Assembly: GCA_026993285.1 (NCBI GenBank)
Contig: JALWTZ010000439.1
Coordinates: 1-10,374, forward strand
DNA from: Lysobacterales bacterium
GTDB taxonomy: Bacteria > Pseudomonadota > Gammaproteobacteria > Xanthomonadales > S139-57
Direction of reading: 5' to 3'
DNA length: 10,374 bases
Both the position numbers and the translations under genes were made by a program. Positions 1 to 6,767 of the stretch are shown here, piece by piece. Numbering within the stretch: the stretch's first letter is position 1; each line of letters starts with the position of its first letter. The notes under the pieces were generated by a model, which saw only the letters and a list, made by a program, of their open reading frames with translations, was not told the origin of the DNA and did not search any database.

Positions 1-1152
1 GTACAGGCCGGTACCGTATATGCGTTCAATATCGGCTTCCAGTTGCTCCACATCCAGCGGCTGCCCCAGCGGCTGGCGCAGCCTTTGCAGTACGGTTTCC
101 TCTGCCAGCGGCAGGTCATTTTCCACCTGGATGGCCGCAATCTGCTGTGTCTGCGCCACCATGGGTGAAGGCAGCGGCCTTTCCCGCCCACACCATTGCC
201 GGAATCGTTGCAGAAACCCTTCCGCAGCCTTGCGCCCCTCGGCGATGGCCAGGCTTGCCTTGTTGAAGTCACCCGAGCCGATTTCGCTCAAGTCCGGACG
301 AATCAGCACATCGGCATCGGTGAGAAAATCTTCCTGATAGCTTTCGTTCTGGGCAATCATCATCCGGGTGAGCTGGTCGGTAACATCAATCAAAGAGCCC
401 AGTTTGTCCTTGCCCAGCATGGGGGCGCTGACAGGCACGGCAATGATGTAGTCCACCCCCATCTGCCGCATGACGGTTACCGGCAGGTTGTTGACCAGGC
501 CGCCATCCACCAGCTGATGACCTTCCCACTCCACCGGCGCGAAGATACCCGGGACATTCATGCTGGCTCGAATGGCTTCCGCCAGGTTGCCCCGCCGCAT
601 GACCACGGCTTCACCACTGACGATATCCGTGGCCACTGCGCGGAAAGGGATGGGCAGCCGGTCAAAATCACGGATGTCGGCACGGGGCAGGAAGAGCCTC
701 TGCAACAGCAGGGAGATCTGCTGGCCGGTCAGAATGCCCGCCGGCAACACCAGTTTGCCGTTTTTCAACCCGGCACTGGCACCGATGAGACCGAGGCGAT
801 CGTCCTGCTTGCGTTGCATGGACCGCTGCTGCCGGGCTGCATCATCCGAAAAAACCCGCTCCCAGTCGATGCCCAGTGCAATCCGTTCGATCTGGCTTGC
901 ACGGTAACCGGCTGCATACAGGCCTCCGATGATGGCTCCCATGGAAGTGCCGGCCACAGCGTGTATTTGCACACCCTGTTCTTCCAGCACCTGCAGCACG
1001 CCCACATGCGCCAGCCCGCGCGCGCCACCGCCCCCCAAGACCAGTCCTACACGGGAAGGCTGCGGACGGGCGCATGCCGGTTCCTGCGTTTGCGCCGGCG
1101 CCAGCAACGGCCACCACAGGGCCAGTAACCCCAATAGCAACAGCGGGCGCAC
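1..1152 (-). CDS. Patatin-like phospholipase, probable PlpD-type (type Vd) autotransporter; C-terminus cut by window edge
   Basis: Partial gene of 384 visible codons, open to the left edge. The chosen start is GTG at 1152. It opens a clear signal peptide (MRPLLLLGLLALWWPLLAPAQ) and no in-frame ATG lies upstream. The patatin domain follows: oxyanion-hole loop GGGGARG at residues 40-46, nucleophile elbow GTSMG with Ser70, and catalytic Asp216 in VDGG, so the Ser-Asp dyad is complete. The last residues (LEADIERIYGTGLY) resemble the start of a POTRA / surface-antigen repeat. In the PlpD family this leads into a 16-strand outer-membrane barrel that displays or releases the lipase. The expected product is therefore a secreted phospholipase A of about 700 residues, but the barrel is outside the window. 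The start is 14 bases behind the ffh stop and has only a weak ribosome site, so translation may be coupled to ffh. An RssA-like cytoplasmic patatin is less likely given the signal peptide. Confidence 0.88.
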   Translation of the reverse strand, partial: MRPLLLLGLLALWWPLLAPAQTQEPACARPQPSRVGLVLGGGGARGLAHVGVLQVLEEQGVQIHAVAGTSMGAIIGGLYAAGYRASQIERIALGIDWERVFSDDAARQQRSMQRKQDDRLGLIGASAGLKNGKLVLPAGILTGQQISLLLQRLFLPRADIRDFDRLPIPFRAVATDIVSGEAVVMRRGNLAEAIRASMNVPGIFAPVEWEGHQLVDGGLVNNLPVTVMRQMGVDYIIAVPVSAPMLGKDKLGSLIDVTDQLTRMMIAQNESYQEDFLTDADVLIRPDLSEIGSGDFNKASLAIAEGRKAAEGFLQRFRQWCGRERPLPSPMVAQTQQIAAIQVENDLPLAEETVLQRLRQPLGQPLDVEQLEADIERIYGTGLY

Positions 1153-1166
1153 CGGAGTGATCCGGA

Positions 1167-2570
1167 TCAGAAGGGGAAACCGCCCGGTGGCATGCCGCCG
1201 GGAGGCATTCCGCCAGGGGGCATGCCACCGGGCATCTTGCCCTTGAGCTTTTTCATCATGCTCTTCATGCCACCCTTGGAGAATTTTTTCATCATTTTCT
1301 GCATCTGCCCGAACTGCTTGAGCATGCGATTGACATCCTGAATGGAGGTGCCGGAACCCCGGGCCACCCGCTTCTTGCGCGAGCCACGGCTCATGAGATC
1401 CGGGAAACGGCGCTCCTTCGGTGTCATGGAATTGATGATGGCCAGGTGCTTTTTGGTTTGTTCGTCACCCACCTTGTTCATCACCTGGTCGGGCAGCTGC
1501 CCCATGCCCGGCAGCTTGTCCATCAACGCGCCCAGGCCGCCCAGGTTCTGCATTTGCATGAGTTGGTCGCGATAGTCTTCCAGCGTGAAGGTCTTGCCCT
1601 TGCTGACCTTGTTGGCCAGTTTCTGGGCCTTTTCCATGTCCACCTTGCGCTGCACTTCCTCCACCAGGCTGAGTACATCGCCCATGCCCAGAATGCGCGA
1701 GGCCATGCGGTCGGGGTGGAAAGGCTCCAGCGCGTCCACCTTCTCACCAGCGCCGATGAACTTGATGGGCGCGCCGGTGATCTGACGCACGGAAAGGGCC
1801 GCCCCGCCACGGGCATCACCGTCGGTCTTGGTCAGCACCACGCCGGTCAGCGGCAGGGCCTCGCCAAAGGCCTTGGCCGTGTTGGCCGCATCCTGCCCGG
1901 TCATGGCGTCCACCACAAACAGGGTTTCCGCCGGATTGACGGCCTGGTGAATCTGGCGAATCTCGCGCATCATCACCTCGTCCACATGCAGGCGGCCGGC
2001 GGTATCGACGATAAGCACATCCACACCCTGCCGGCGGGCCTGTTCCACCGCCTGCTGCACGATCTCTACCGGCTGCTGTTCCGGCGAGGAAGGCTGGAAG
2101 ACGGCGCCCACCTGACCGGCCAGGGTCTGCAGCTGGTCAATGGCCGCCGGGCGGTAGATGTCGGCACTGACCAGCATCACCTTCTTTTTCTGCTCAATGA
2201 GGTGCCGGGCCAGCTTGGCGCTGGTGGTGGTCTTGCCCGCGCCCTGCAGGCCGGCCATGAGAATGACCACCGGCGGCACCTGCTGGAGATTGAGGCCAGC
2301 CGTGCCCTCGCCCATGATGCGGGTGAGCTCTTCCTGCACCACCTTGACCAGCATCTGGCCGGGGTTGAGGCTCTTGAGCACTTCGGTGCCCACGGCACGC
2401 TCGCGCACCCGCTGGATGAAATCCTGCACCACCGGCAGGGCCACATCGGCCTCCAGCAGGGCAATGCGCACTTCTCGCAGGGCTTCTTTGATATTATCTT
2501 CGGTCAGACGGGCCTGCCCGCGCAGTTTGCGTACGGTATTCGACAGCCGGTCGGTCAAGTTTTCAAACAT
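1167..2570 (-). CDS. ffh: Signal recognition particle protein Ffh (SRP54 GTPase)
   Basis: Complete, 467 residues. Ffh binds 4.5S RNA and signal sequences of nascent membrane proteins and docks with FtsY at the inner membrane. The N domain covers roughly residues 1-95. The G domain has P-loop GLQGAGKTTT (107-116), DTAGR (189-193) and TKTDGDARGG (247-256). The methionine-rich M domain follows from about 300, with the RNA-binding stretch SRGSRKKRVARGSG at 394-407. The C-terminus ends in GGMPP repeats. The start is ATG at 2570, because MFENLTDRLS is the family's usual N-terminus and AGGTGG sits 9 bases upstream; an in-frame TTG eight codons earlier is not needed. ffh is divergent from ypjD-corB, as in E. 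coli, but the usual downstream rpsP is absent and a patatin gene takes its place. Confidence 0.98.
   Translation of the reverse strand: MFENLTDRLSNTVRKLRGQARLTEDNIKEALREVRIALLEADVALPVVQDFIQRVRERAVGTEVLKSLNPGQMLVKVVQEELTRIMGEGTAGLNLQQVPPVVILMAGLQGAGKTTTSAKLARHLIEQKKKVMLVSADIYRPAAIDQLQTLAGQVGAVFQPSSPEQQPVEIVQQAVEQARRQGVDVLIVDTAGRLHVDEVMMREIRQIHQAVNPAETLFVVDAMTGQDAANTAKAFGEALPLTGVVLTKTDGDARGGAALSVRQITGAPIKFIGAGEKVDALEPFHPDRMASRILGMGDVLSLVEEVQRKVDMEKAQKLANKVSKGKTFTLEDYRDQLMQMQNLGGLGALMDKLPGMGQLPDQVMNKVGDEQTKKHLAIINSMTPKERRFPDLMSRGSRKKRVARGSGTSIQDVNRMLKQFGQMQKMMKKFSKGGMKSMMKKLKGKMPGGMPPGGMPPGGMPPGGFPF
1170..1238 (-). repeat. In-gene tandem repeat coding for GGMPP units at the Ffh C-terminus
   Basis: Three consecutive 15-base units encode GGMPP (Ffh residues 448-462) and are followed by a degenerate GGFPF end. 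Methionine- and glycine-rich tails are common at the Ffh C-terminus, so this is probably a normal flexible tail. The repeat could vary in copy number between strains. Confidence 0.7.
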
Positions 2571-2605
2571 GGTCACATACCACCTGGTACCCAATGATTT
2601 CTGAA

Positions 2606-2611
2606 ATTATA
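2606..2611 (-). promoter_or_regulatory. Probable ffh promoter, -10 box
   Basis: Read on the minus strand, this is a perfect TATAAT. It would give a leader of about 30 bases before the ffh ATG at 2570. No good -35 hexamer is visible at 16-18 bases upstream (CCGGTG at 17). The call therefore rests on the -10 match and its placement in the divergent ffh/ypjD gap. No convincing plus-strand promoter was seen in the same gap. Confidence 0.5.
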
Positions 2612-2661
2612 GCCGGTTTACTCCCATTCACCGGGGAAAATCACCACAAGGGCCCGGATTC

Positions 2662-3468
2662 ATGAACCTGCCACCGGTCCTGCTGCTGTGGATTGCCGCC
2701 ATCGCCTATCTATTGGCGGCCTGGATGATCTGGCATACGCTGAGCCGGGACCAGCACCACACCTTGCCGGCAGCCATTCTCGGTGGCGCGGGCCTGCTGG
2801 CCCAGGGGTGGTATCACCTGGGCCCGCTGACCAGCGGCCAGCCGCTGAACTTTGCCTTTTTCCATGCCCTGTCACTGGTCTCCGGTACGCTGGTGGCCCT
2901 GTGGCTGGCAACCCTGTTCCGGCCCGCCATGCGTTCCCTGGGCGCCGTGCTGCTGCCCTACGCGGCCATCACCACGGTGATCCTGGCCGTATTTCCCGAC
3001 CCGGCGCCGGTAACCGAGCCCCATCGCTGGCAACTGGAACTGCATGCCGCCATTGCCGTACTGGCCTACGCCAGCCTCAGCCTGGCGGCCATACAGGCCG
3101 TGCTGCTCTGGCTGCTCGATTACCTATTGCGCCAGCCCCGCTATCTGCCACTGGCCAGCCGTCTGCCCCCCCTGCAGGCCATGGACAAGCTGCTGTTCCG
3201 CATCGTGGCCGTGGGTTTTCTCCTGCTCAGCCTGACCCTGCTCAGCGGCATTCTTTTCGTGGATGACCTGTTCGCCCAGCACCTGGTGCACAAGACCGTG
3301 CTTTCCATGCTGGCCTGGCTGGTGTTCGGCATCCTGCTGCTGGGCCGGGTATTTCGTGGCTGGCGCGGGCGCGTGGCCGTTCGCTGGACCTTGAGCGGCA
3401 TGACGCTGCTCCTGCTGGCCTATTTCGGCAGCAAGCTGGTCATTGAACTGATTCTGCAACGCACATGA
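2662..3468 (+). CDS. ypjD: YpjD-like inner-membrane protein of the CcsA/CcmC superfamily (cytochrome c assembly domain)
   Basis: 268 residues with about eight hydrophobic segments, near 4-24, 37-50, 64-85, 93-111, 128-152, 180-199, 212-228 and 243-264. The C-terminal part closely resembles E. coli YpjD as I recall it (LAYFGSKLV after a GWRGR loop). Family members carry the CcsA fold, and His128 and His210 are candidate haem-ligand positions. The tryptophan-rich WWD haem-handling motif of true cytochrome c synthases is not present. The gene is therefore better called YpjD-like than a cytochrome c synthase. The ATG is preceded by AAGGG. The stop overlaps the corB start by 4 bases (ATGA), and this pairing next to divergent ffh is the same as in E. 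coli. The function of YpjD is not firmly known; coupling to corB suggests a role linked to metal-ion handling, which is inference. Confidence 0.87.
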   Translation: MNLPPVLLLWIAAIAYLLAAWMIWHTLSRDQHHTLPAAILGGAGLLAQGWYHLGPLTSGQPLNFAFFHALSLVSGTLVALWLATLFRPAMRSLGAVLLPYAAITTVILAVFPDPAPVTEPHRWQLELHAAIAVLAYASLSLAAIQAVLLWLLDYLLRQPRYLPLASRLPPLQAMDKLLFRIVAVGFLLLSLTLLSGILFVDDLFAQHLVHKTVLSMLAWLVFGILLLGRVFRGWRGRVAVRWTLSGMTLLLLAYFGSKLVIELILQRT

Positions 3469-4757
3469 CAGAAACCACCGTATGGCTCATGCTCGGCGGC
3501 CTGGTGCTGCTGATCCTGCTTTCAGCCTTTTTCTCCAGTTCCGAAACGGCCCTGATGGCCATCAACCGCTACCGCTTGCGCCATCTGGCCGAACAGGGCA
3601 AGAAAGGTGCAATCCGTGCGCAGAAGCTGCTGTCGGAACCCGACAAGCTGATTGGCGTCATCCTGCTGGGCAACAATTTCGTCAATATTCTTGCCTCGGC
3701 ACTGGCCACCATGCTGGCCATTCATTTCTGGGGCGATCAAGGCGTGGCCATTGCCACCACGGCCCTGACCATCATCATTCTGGTCTTTGCCGAAGTCACA
3801 CCCAAGACGCTGGCAGTCAATCATCCGGAAAAAATCGCCCTGCCGGCCAGCCTGCTGCTGCAAGGGCTGCTGAAATTGCTGTTCCCGCTGGTCTGGCTGA
3901 TCAACCAGATCACTCGTGGACTGCTTCACCTGCTGGGCCAGAGCCATTCGGACAATCGCCAGCAACTGAGTACCGCCGAACTGAAAGCGGCGGTTTTTGA
4001 GACGGTTCACTTGGGGCAGAAACACCAGGACATGCTGGTCAACATTCTGGAGCTGTCCCGCCTGAAAGTGGAAGAGGTCATGGTGCCGCGCAATGAGATA
4101 CAGGGGCTGGATCTCGATGACCCCTGGGATCTGCTGGTCAGGCGCATGACCAGCGCCTATTACACGCGATTCCCGGTCTACCAGGGGGACCTCAACGATC
4201 TGAAGGGCATTCTGCACATCCGTCAGGTGGTGCAACCCCTGGCCCGCGGCACCCTGGACAAGGCACAGATGCTGAACCTGATTCGCAAGCCCTACTTCAT
4301 CCCCATGGGCACCAGCCTGTCACGACAGTTGCTGGAGTTCCAGAAACATGAACGGCGCATGGCCATGGTGGTGGATGAATATGGCGACATCCAGGGACTG
4401 GTCACGCTGGACGATATTCTCGAGGAGATTGTGGGCGAATATACCTCCGAACCGGTTACCCGCACCCGCTATCTGACCCAGCGGGGAGAAAACGAGTTTG
4501 TGGTGGATGGGCGAGCCGACATCCGTACCCTGAACCGCCGCATGGGCTGGGCCTTGCCCGATGAGGAAGCCCGCACCCTCAACGGTCTGCTGCTGGAGCA
4601 ATTGGAAACCATACCCAAACCGGATACCCATATCCGCATCGGCAATCTGAACATTACTATCCTGAAAGTGAAAGACAACCACATCAAAACCGTTAGAATA
4701 GTCACCCTAGAACCGGAAGAGCATACGGAAGGCGAGCATGAGCCAGAACAGCAATGA
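3465..4757 (+). CDS. corB: CorB-like CNNM/HlyC-CorC family membrane protein (probable Mg2+ transporter or regulator)
   Basis: Complete, 430 residues. The N-terminal DUF21/CNNM membrane domain (about 1-160) has helices near 7-23, 62-87, 95-109 and 125-157 and the family signatures SSSET (24-28), GNNFVNI (69-75) and FAEVTPKT (108-115). It is followed by a CBS-domain pair (about 204-255 and 274-326, with VVDEYGDIQGLVTLDDILEE at 302-321) and a CorC_HlyC transporter-associated domain (about 343-415, beginning FVVDGRADI). This is the full architecture of E. coli YfjD/CorB, whose CNNM relatives move or sense Mg2+ with nucleotide binding at the CBS pair. The ATG overlaps the ypjD stop by 4 bases and the 3' end overlaps the PilZ gene by 20 bases, so the three are very likely co-translated. 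Confidence 0.94.
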   Translation: MTETTVWLMLGGLVLLILLSAFFSSSETALMAINRYRLRHLAEQGKKGAIRAQKLLSEPDKLIGVILLGNNFVNILASALATMLAIHFWGDQGVAIATTALTIIILVFAEVTPKTLAVNHPEKIALPASLLLQGLLKLLFPLVWLINQITRGLLHLLGQSHSDNRQQLSTAELKAAVFETVHLGQKHQDMLVNILELSRLKVEEVMVPRNEIQGLDLDDPWDLLVRRMTSAYYTRFPVYQGDLNDLKGILHIRQVVQPLARGTLDKAQMLNLIRKPYFIPMGTSLSRQLLEFQKHERRMAMVVDEYGDIQGLVTLDDILEEIVGEYTSEPVTRTRYLTQRGENEFVVDGRADIRTLNRRMGWALPDEEARTLNGLLLEQLETIPKPDTHIRIGNLNITILKVKDNHIKTVRIVTLEPEEHTEGEHEPEQQ

Positions 4758-5106
4758 ACGCAGACAATTCAATCGTTTCCCGCTGGAAGCCAGCGTGCGC
4801 CTGTTCTCCGGTCAGGCCTGCTGGAACACCACCCTGCTGGACCTCTCCATGCGCGGTGTGCTGCTGGCCCGCCCAGAAGGCTGGGAAGGCCAGCCCGGCG
4901 ATCGCTTCCGGGTGGAAATCGCCCTGCCCAACCAGAACCGCCTGGGCATGGCCATCACCGTGGCCCACGTAAGAGACAACCAGATCGGTGCCCACTGCGA
5001 CCGGATTGATTTCGACTCTTTCAGCAAGCTGAAACGCATTGTCGAGCTGAATCTGGGTGACCCCGCACTGCTCTCTCGCGAACTGGAGCACCTGAATTAC
5101 AACTGA
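4738..5106 (+). CDS. PilZ-domain c-di-GMP receptor, MapZ/PA4608-like
   Basis: 122 residues forming one PilZ domain with no other domain. Both c-di-GMP binding motifs are intact: RxxxR (Arg9 and Arg13 in RRQFNR) and DxSxxG (Asp35, Ser37, Gly40 in DLSMRG). The whole chain, including the C-terminal helix IVELNLGDPALLSRELEHL, closely resembles P. aeruginosa PA4608 (MapZ), which in Pseudomonas binds a chemotaxis methyltransferase when loaded with c-di-GMP. Whether that partner applies here is inference. The start lies 20 bases inside corB, with GGAAGG a few bases before the ATG. The short spacing to the DUF302 gene (21 bases) extends the same operon. Confidence 0.9.
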   Translation: MSQNSNERRQFNRFPLEASVRLFSGQACWNTTLLDLSMRGVLLARPEGWEGQPGDRFRVEIALPNQNRLGMAITVAHVRDNQIGAHCDRIDFDSFSKLKRIVELNLGDPALLSRELEHLNYN

Positions 5107-5127
5107 CCCCTCACCGAGGAAATCACC

Positions 5128-5619
5128 ATGAAATCATTGCTGACCCTGTTCTTCTGCATCCTCACCCTGCCAGCCTGGGCGGAAAAACCCACCAGCAGCA
5201 CCTTCAATATCGAGCAGACCGTGGTCAAGGTACCCGTGGCTGATGACCTGAGCGTGGAAGACATCCGTGATTCCATGCAATCCAAGGCCTCGGAACTGAA
5301 CATGAAATTCGTCGCTCACCAGCCGGTGTGGCAGGAGCTGAAAGCCCGTGGCATCGATTCCGGCGTGCTGGAAATCTTCCAGTTCTGCAACCCCGGTGAT
5401 GCCAAGAAAATGGTGGACTTCAACCCCATTTTCGCCGCCTACATGCCCTGCCGCATCGCTCTGGTGGAAGACAGGAACCACAAAATGTGGTTAATGATGA
5501 TCAATCTGGACATGCTGATCAACAGCACCCCGCTGCCACCGGAACAGAAAGCCATTGCCGAACGCATCAACGCCACCCTCAACACCATTCTGCAGGCAGC
5601 GGCAGAAGGCGATTTCTGA
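5128..5619 (+). CDS. Periplasmic DUF302-domain protein
   Basis: 163 residues. The N-terminus is a signal peptide (MKSLLTLFFCILTLPAWA, likely cut after Ala18), so the protein should be periplasmic. The rest fits the DUF302 family: NMKFVAHQPVW (58-68), LEIFQFCNP (81-89), the conserved YMPCRIALVED (105-115) and WLMMINLDMLI (121-131). Two cysteines of the mature protein lie in conserved motifs (Cys87, Cys108) and could form a disulfide or bind a ligand. The biochemical role of DUF302 proteins is not established to my knowledge. The ribosome site GAGGAAA precedes the ATG. The stop is 2 bases before the next start, so expression is probably coupled to the CHAP gene. Confidence 0.85.
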   Translation: MKSLLTLFFCILTLPAWAEKPTSSTFNIEQTVVKVPVADDLSVEDIRDSMQSKASELNMKFVAHQPVWQELKARGIDSGVLEIFQFCNPGDAKKMVDFNPIFAAYMPCRIALVEDRNHKMWLMMINLDMLINSTPLPPEQKAIAERINATLNTILQAAAEGDF

Positions 5620-5621
5620 GC

Positions 5622-6428
5622 ATGAACCTGGCCAGAATCCGCCCCGTGTTGCTTCTGGCCGGGCTGCTGTCTTGGCAGCAGGCAGCCGCCGATGTGGACG
5701 GCAAGCTGCCGCCCAAACCGGAGCCCCTGTCCCAATCACAACTGGAACAACTGTATGAACAGGGGCGGCAACGCTGTGATCAGGGCTGTGTAACCCCTTT
5801 CGGGCAGCTGCTGGGCAGCAACCGGGGCGTGGTGGCCTACTCCAACTGCCGTTCCGAATGCATACGGCCGGAATACAGCTTCCTCAACCTGAAAACCGGC
5901 GCAATCAGCCTTCACCAGCAAGACCCGAAGCAGGCCGGCCTGCACTATGTCGGCGTCATCTACCAGTGCGTGGAATACGCCCGCCGCTGGTGGATGACCC
6001 AATGGGGTGTCCGCTTCGGTTCCGTGGACAGCGCCTGGGAGATTCTCTATCTCGAAAAAGGCCGTTTCGTGGGCAGGGATGAAGATTTCGAACTGAACCG
6101 CTTTGTCAACGGGCAGGCCCACCAGCCACCGGCCGTGGGGGATCTGCTGGTCTACGCCCCGGACCGCGCCCGCGGAAACTGGCTGCACGGCCACGTGGCC
6201 GTGGTGGTGGCAAGCCAGCCCCAGGCCGGCTGGCTGGCGGTGGCGGAAGAAAACTACGACAACCGCCCCTGGCCAAAGGGGCAAGACCACGCCCGCAAGC
6301 TGCAACTGCTGCAAACCGGCCCCTACTGGCAGGTACTGGATCTGCCCCCCGGCCAGACAAGCAACCCGGAAGCCGGCATCATCAGCGGCTGGGTACGACC
6401 GGCGATACAAACCGATACAAAACAATAA
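5622..6428 (+). CDS. Periplasmic CHAP-domain amidase, related to the glutathionylspermidine amidase domain
   Basis: 268 residues from the ATG at 5622; a longer in-frame reading starting in the DUF302 gene is rejected because residues 1-23 form a signal peptide ending AAA. Landmarks match the N-terminal amidase domain of E. coli Gss: PFGQLLG (59-65), YQCVEYARRWW with nucleophile Cys116, GHVAVVV with His191, VAEEN with acidic residue Glu209, and the closing GWV. A catalytic Cys-His-Glu set is therefore present. The synthetase half of Gss is absent, and the signal peptide puts the enzyme in the periplasm, so peptidoglycan or a peptide/polyamine amide are possible substrates; none is shown. Unusually, two CX3C pairs (Cys52/Cys56 and Cys76/Cys80) precede the catalytic cysteine. 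Last gene before the terminator at 6497-6524. Confidence 0.85.
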   Translation: MNLARIRPVLLLAGLLSWQQAAADVDGKLPPKPEPLSQSQLEQLYEQGRQRCDQGCVTPFGQLLGSNRGVVAYSNCRSECIRPEYSFLNLKTGAISLHQQDPKQAGLHYVGVIYQCVEYARRWWMTQWGVRFGSVDSAWEILYLEKGRFVGRDEDFELNRFVNGQAHQPPAVGDLLVYAPDRARGNWLHGHVAVVVASQPQAGWLAVAEENYDNRPWPKGQDHARKLQLLQTGPYWQVLDLPPGQTSNPEAGIISGWVRPAIQTDTKQ

Positions 6429-6496
6429 CCGCATCTTTACCGGTAGATCTCGTCATTTCACCGAAAATACCCGCTAATTCCGCCATATTGCCCACA

Positions 6497-6524
6497 GCCA
6501 TGACCAAAGTCACTGGCCTTTTTT
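6497..6524 (+). terminator. Rho-independent terminator of the ypjD-corB-pilZ-DUF302-CHAP operon
   Basis: GCCA-TGA pairs with TCA-(C)-TGGC around the loop CCAAAG, with one bulged C. The stem is followed by C and six T residues (6519-6524). It lies 68 bases after the CHAP stop and ahead of the next transcription unit, which is where an operon terminator is expected. Confidence 0.62.
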
Positions 6525-6546
6525 GCGCGCTTTGTGCTAATTTTTT

Positions 6547-6566
6547 TCCTGTGATTCAACACAGGA
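6547..6566 (+). promoter_or_regulatory. Hairpin overlapping a consensus Shine-Dalgarno
   Basis: TCCTGTG pairs perfectly with CACAGGA around the 6-base loop ATTCAA. The 3' arm includes the first four bases of AGGAGG (6563-6568), the ribosome site of the 30-codon ORF starting at 6576. In RNA this stem could limit access to the site. The T-run lies before the stem, not after it, so it is not a terminator for the plus strand. Confidence 0.45.
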
Positions 6567-6575
6567 GGAACCGGC

Positions 6576-6668
6576 ATGAAGCCCATCACTGAAACACCAC
6601 TGCAACCCTCCCCTCTCGAATTTCAGCTGGCATCGACCAGGCATGTCCGGCCAGCCCGCCGCACCTGA
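6576..6668 (+). CDS. Possible 30-residue small protein or leader peptide
   Basis: An ATG with a perfect AGGAGG seven bases upstream opens 30 codons ending in TGA. The peptide starts MKPITETPLQPSPLEF and ends RHVRPARRT. It has no signal peptide or membrane segment, is proline-rich in its first half and is basic at its end. The ribosome site is better than that of most genes in the window, which is the main support. It lies 99 bases before the first paralogue and could be a translated leader, a free small protein, or a decayed gene remnant. No codon run typical of an amino-acid attenuator is seen. Confidence 0.35.
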   Translation: MKPITETPLQPSPLEFQLASTRHVRPARRT

Positions 6669-6701
6669 AGATCCCCCATTGTCACCACTGCACGCTTGCG
6701 C

Positions 6702-6725
6702 CTGACCCTCGAACACCGGGGTCAG
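6702..6725. promoter_or_regulatory. Inverted repeat CTGACCC-N10-GGGTCAG, possible operator or stem-loop
   Basis: A perfect 7-bp inverted repeat with a 10-base centre lies 42 bases before the ATG at 6768. A weak -10-like TACGAT follows at 6731-6736, so the repeat would cover the -35 region of such a promoter, as an operator or activator site would. It could equally be an RNA stem. No T-run follows it, so it is not an intrinsic terminator. Confidence 0.35.
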
Positions 6726-6767
6726 TCTTGTACGATGCACCGCGTTACAACACCACGGGAGAAAGCC

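Larger units (their letters stand above)
6429..6767. other. 339-base gap between the CHAP gene and the paralogue pair
   Basis: This stretch has no large gene. From left to right it contains an intrinsic terminator (6497-6524), a T-rich run (6541-6547), a 7-bp hairpin that includes part of a perfect ribosome binding site (6547-6566), a 30-codon ORF (6576-6668), and a 7-bp inverted repeat (6702-6725) just upstream of a weak -10-like box. The last ribosome site (GGGAG) serves the gene at 6768. The promoter for the downstream pair should lie here, but its position is not clear. Confidence 0.7.

Noticed and set aside
196..1128. 310-codon plus-strand ORF opposite the patatin gene
   Set aside because: The minus strand carries all patatin motifs in an open frame; the plus-strand translation is low-complexity antisense.
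2578..2589. Inverted repeat TACCA-CC-TGGTA over the ffh ribosome site
   Set aside because: The centre is too short for a stable hairpin and the match is short enough to arise by chance; not listed as a regulatory site.
2571..2594. Eight-codon upstream extension of ffh from TTG
   Set aside because: The family N-terminus MFENLTDRLS begins at 2570 and the ribosome site AGGTGG lies inside the extension.
1446..2597. 383-codon plus-strand ORF opposite ffh
   Set aside because: It is the antisense shadow of ffh, which is an unmistakable gene; the translation is rich in His, Gln and Leu with no domain and no ribosome site.
3522..4235. 237-codon minus-strand ORF inside corB
   Set aside because: Antisense shadow of corB, Gln- and His-rich, with no recognisable domain.
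6547..6566. Hairpin read as a second terminator
   Set aside because: The T-run precedes the stem on the plus strand and becomes an A-run after it on the minus strand, so neither direction fits an intrinsic terminator.
6696..6767. N-terminal extension of paralogue A
   Set aside because: It would place about 24 residues before a clear signal peptide, and the good ribosome site GGGAG belongs to the ATG at 6768.
6429..6767. CRISPR, tRNA or transposon remnants in the gap
   Set aside because: No regularly spaced direct repeats, cloverleaf or transposase fragment was seen; only the short inverted repeats already listed.
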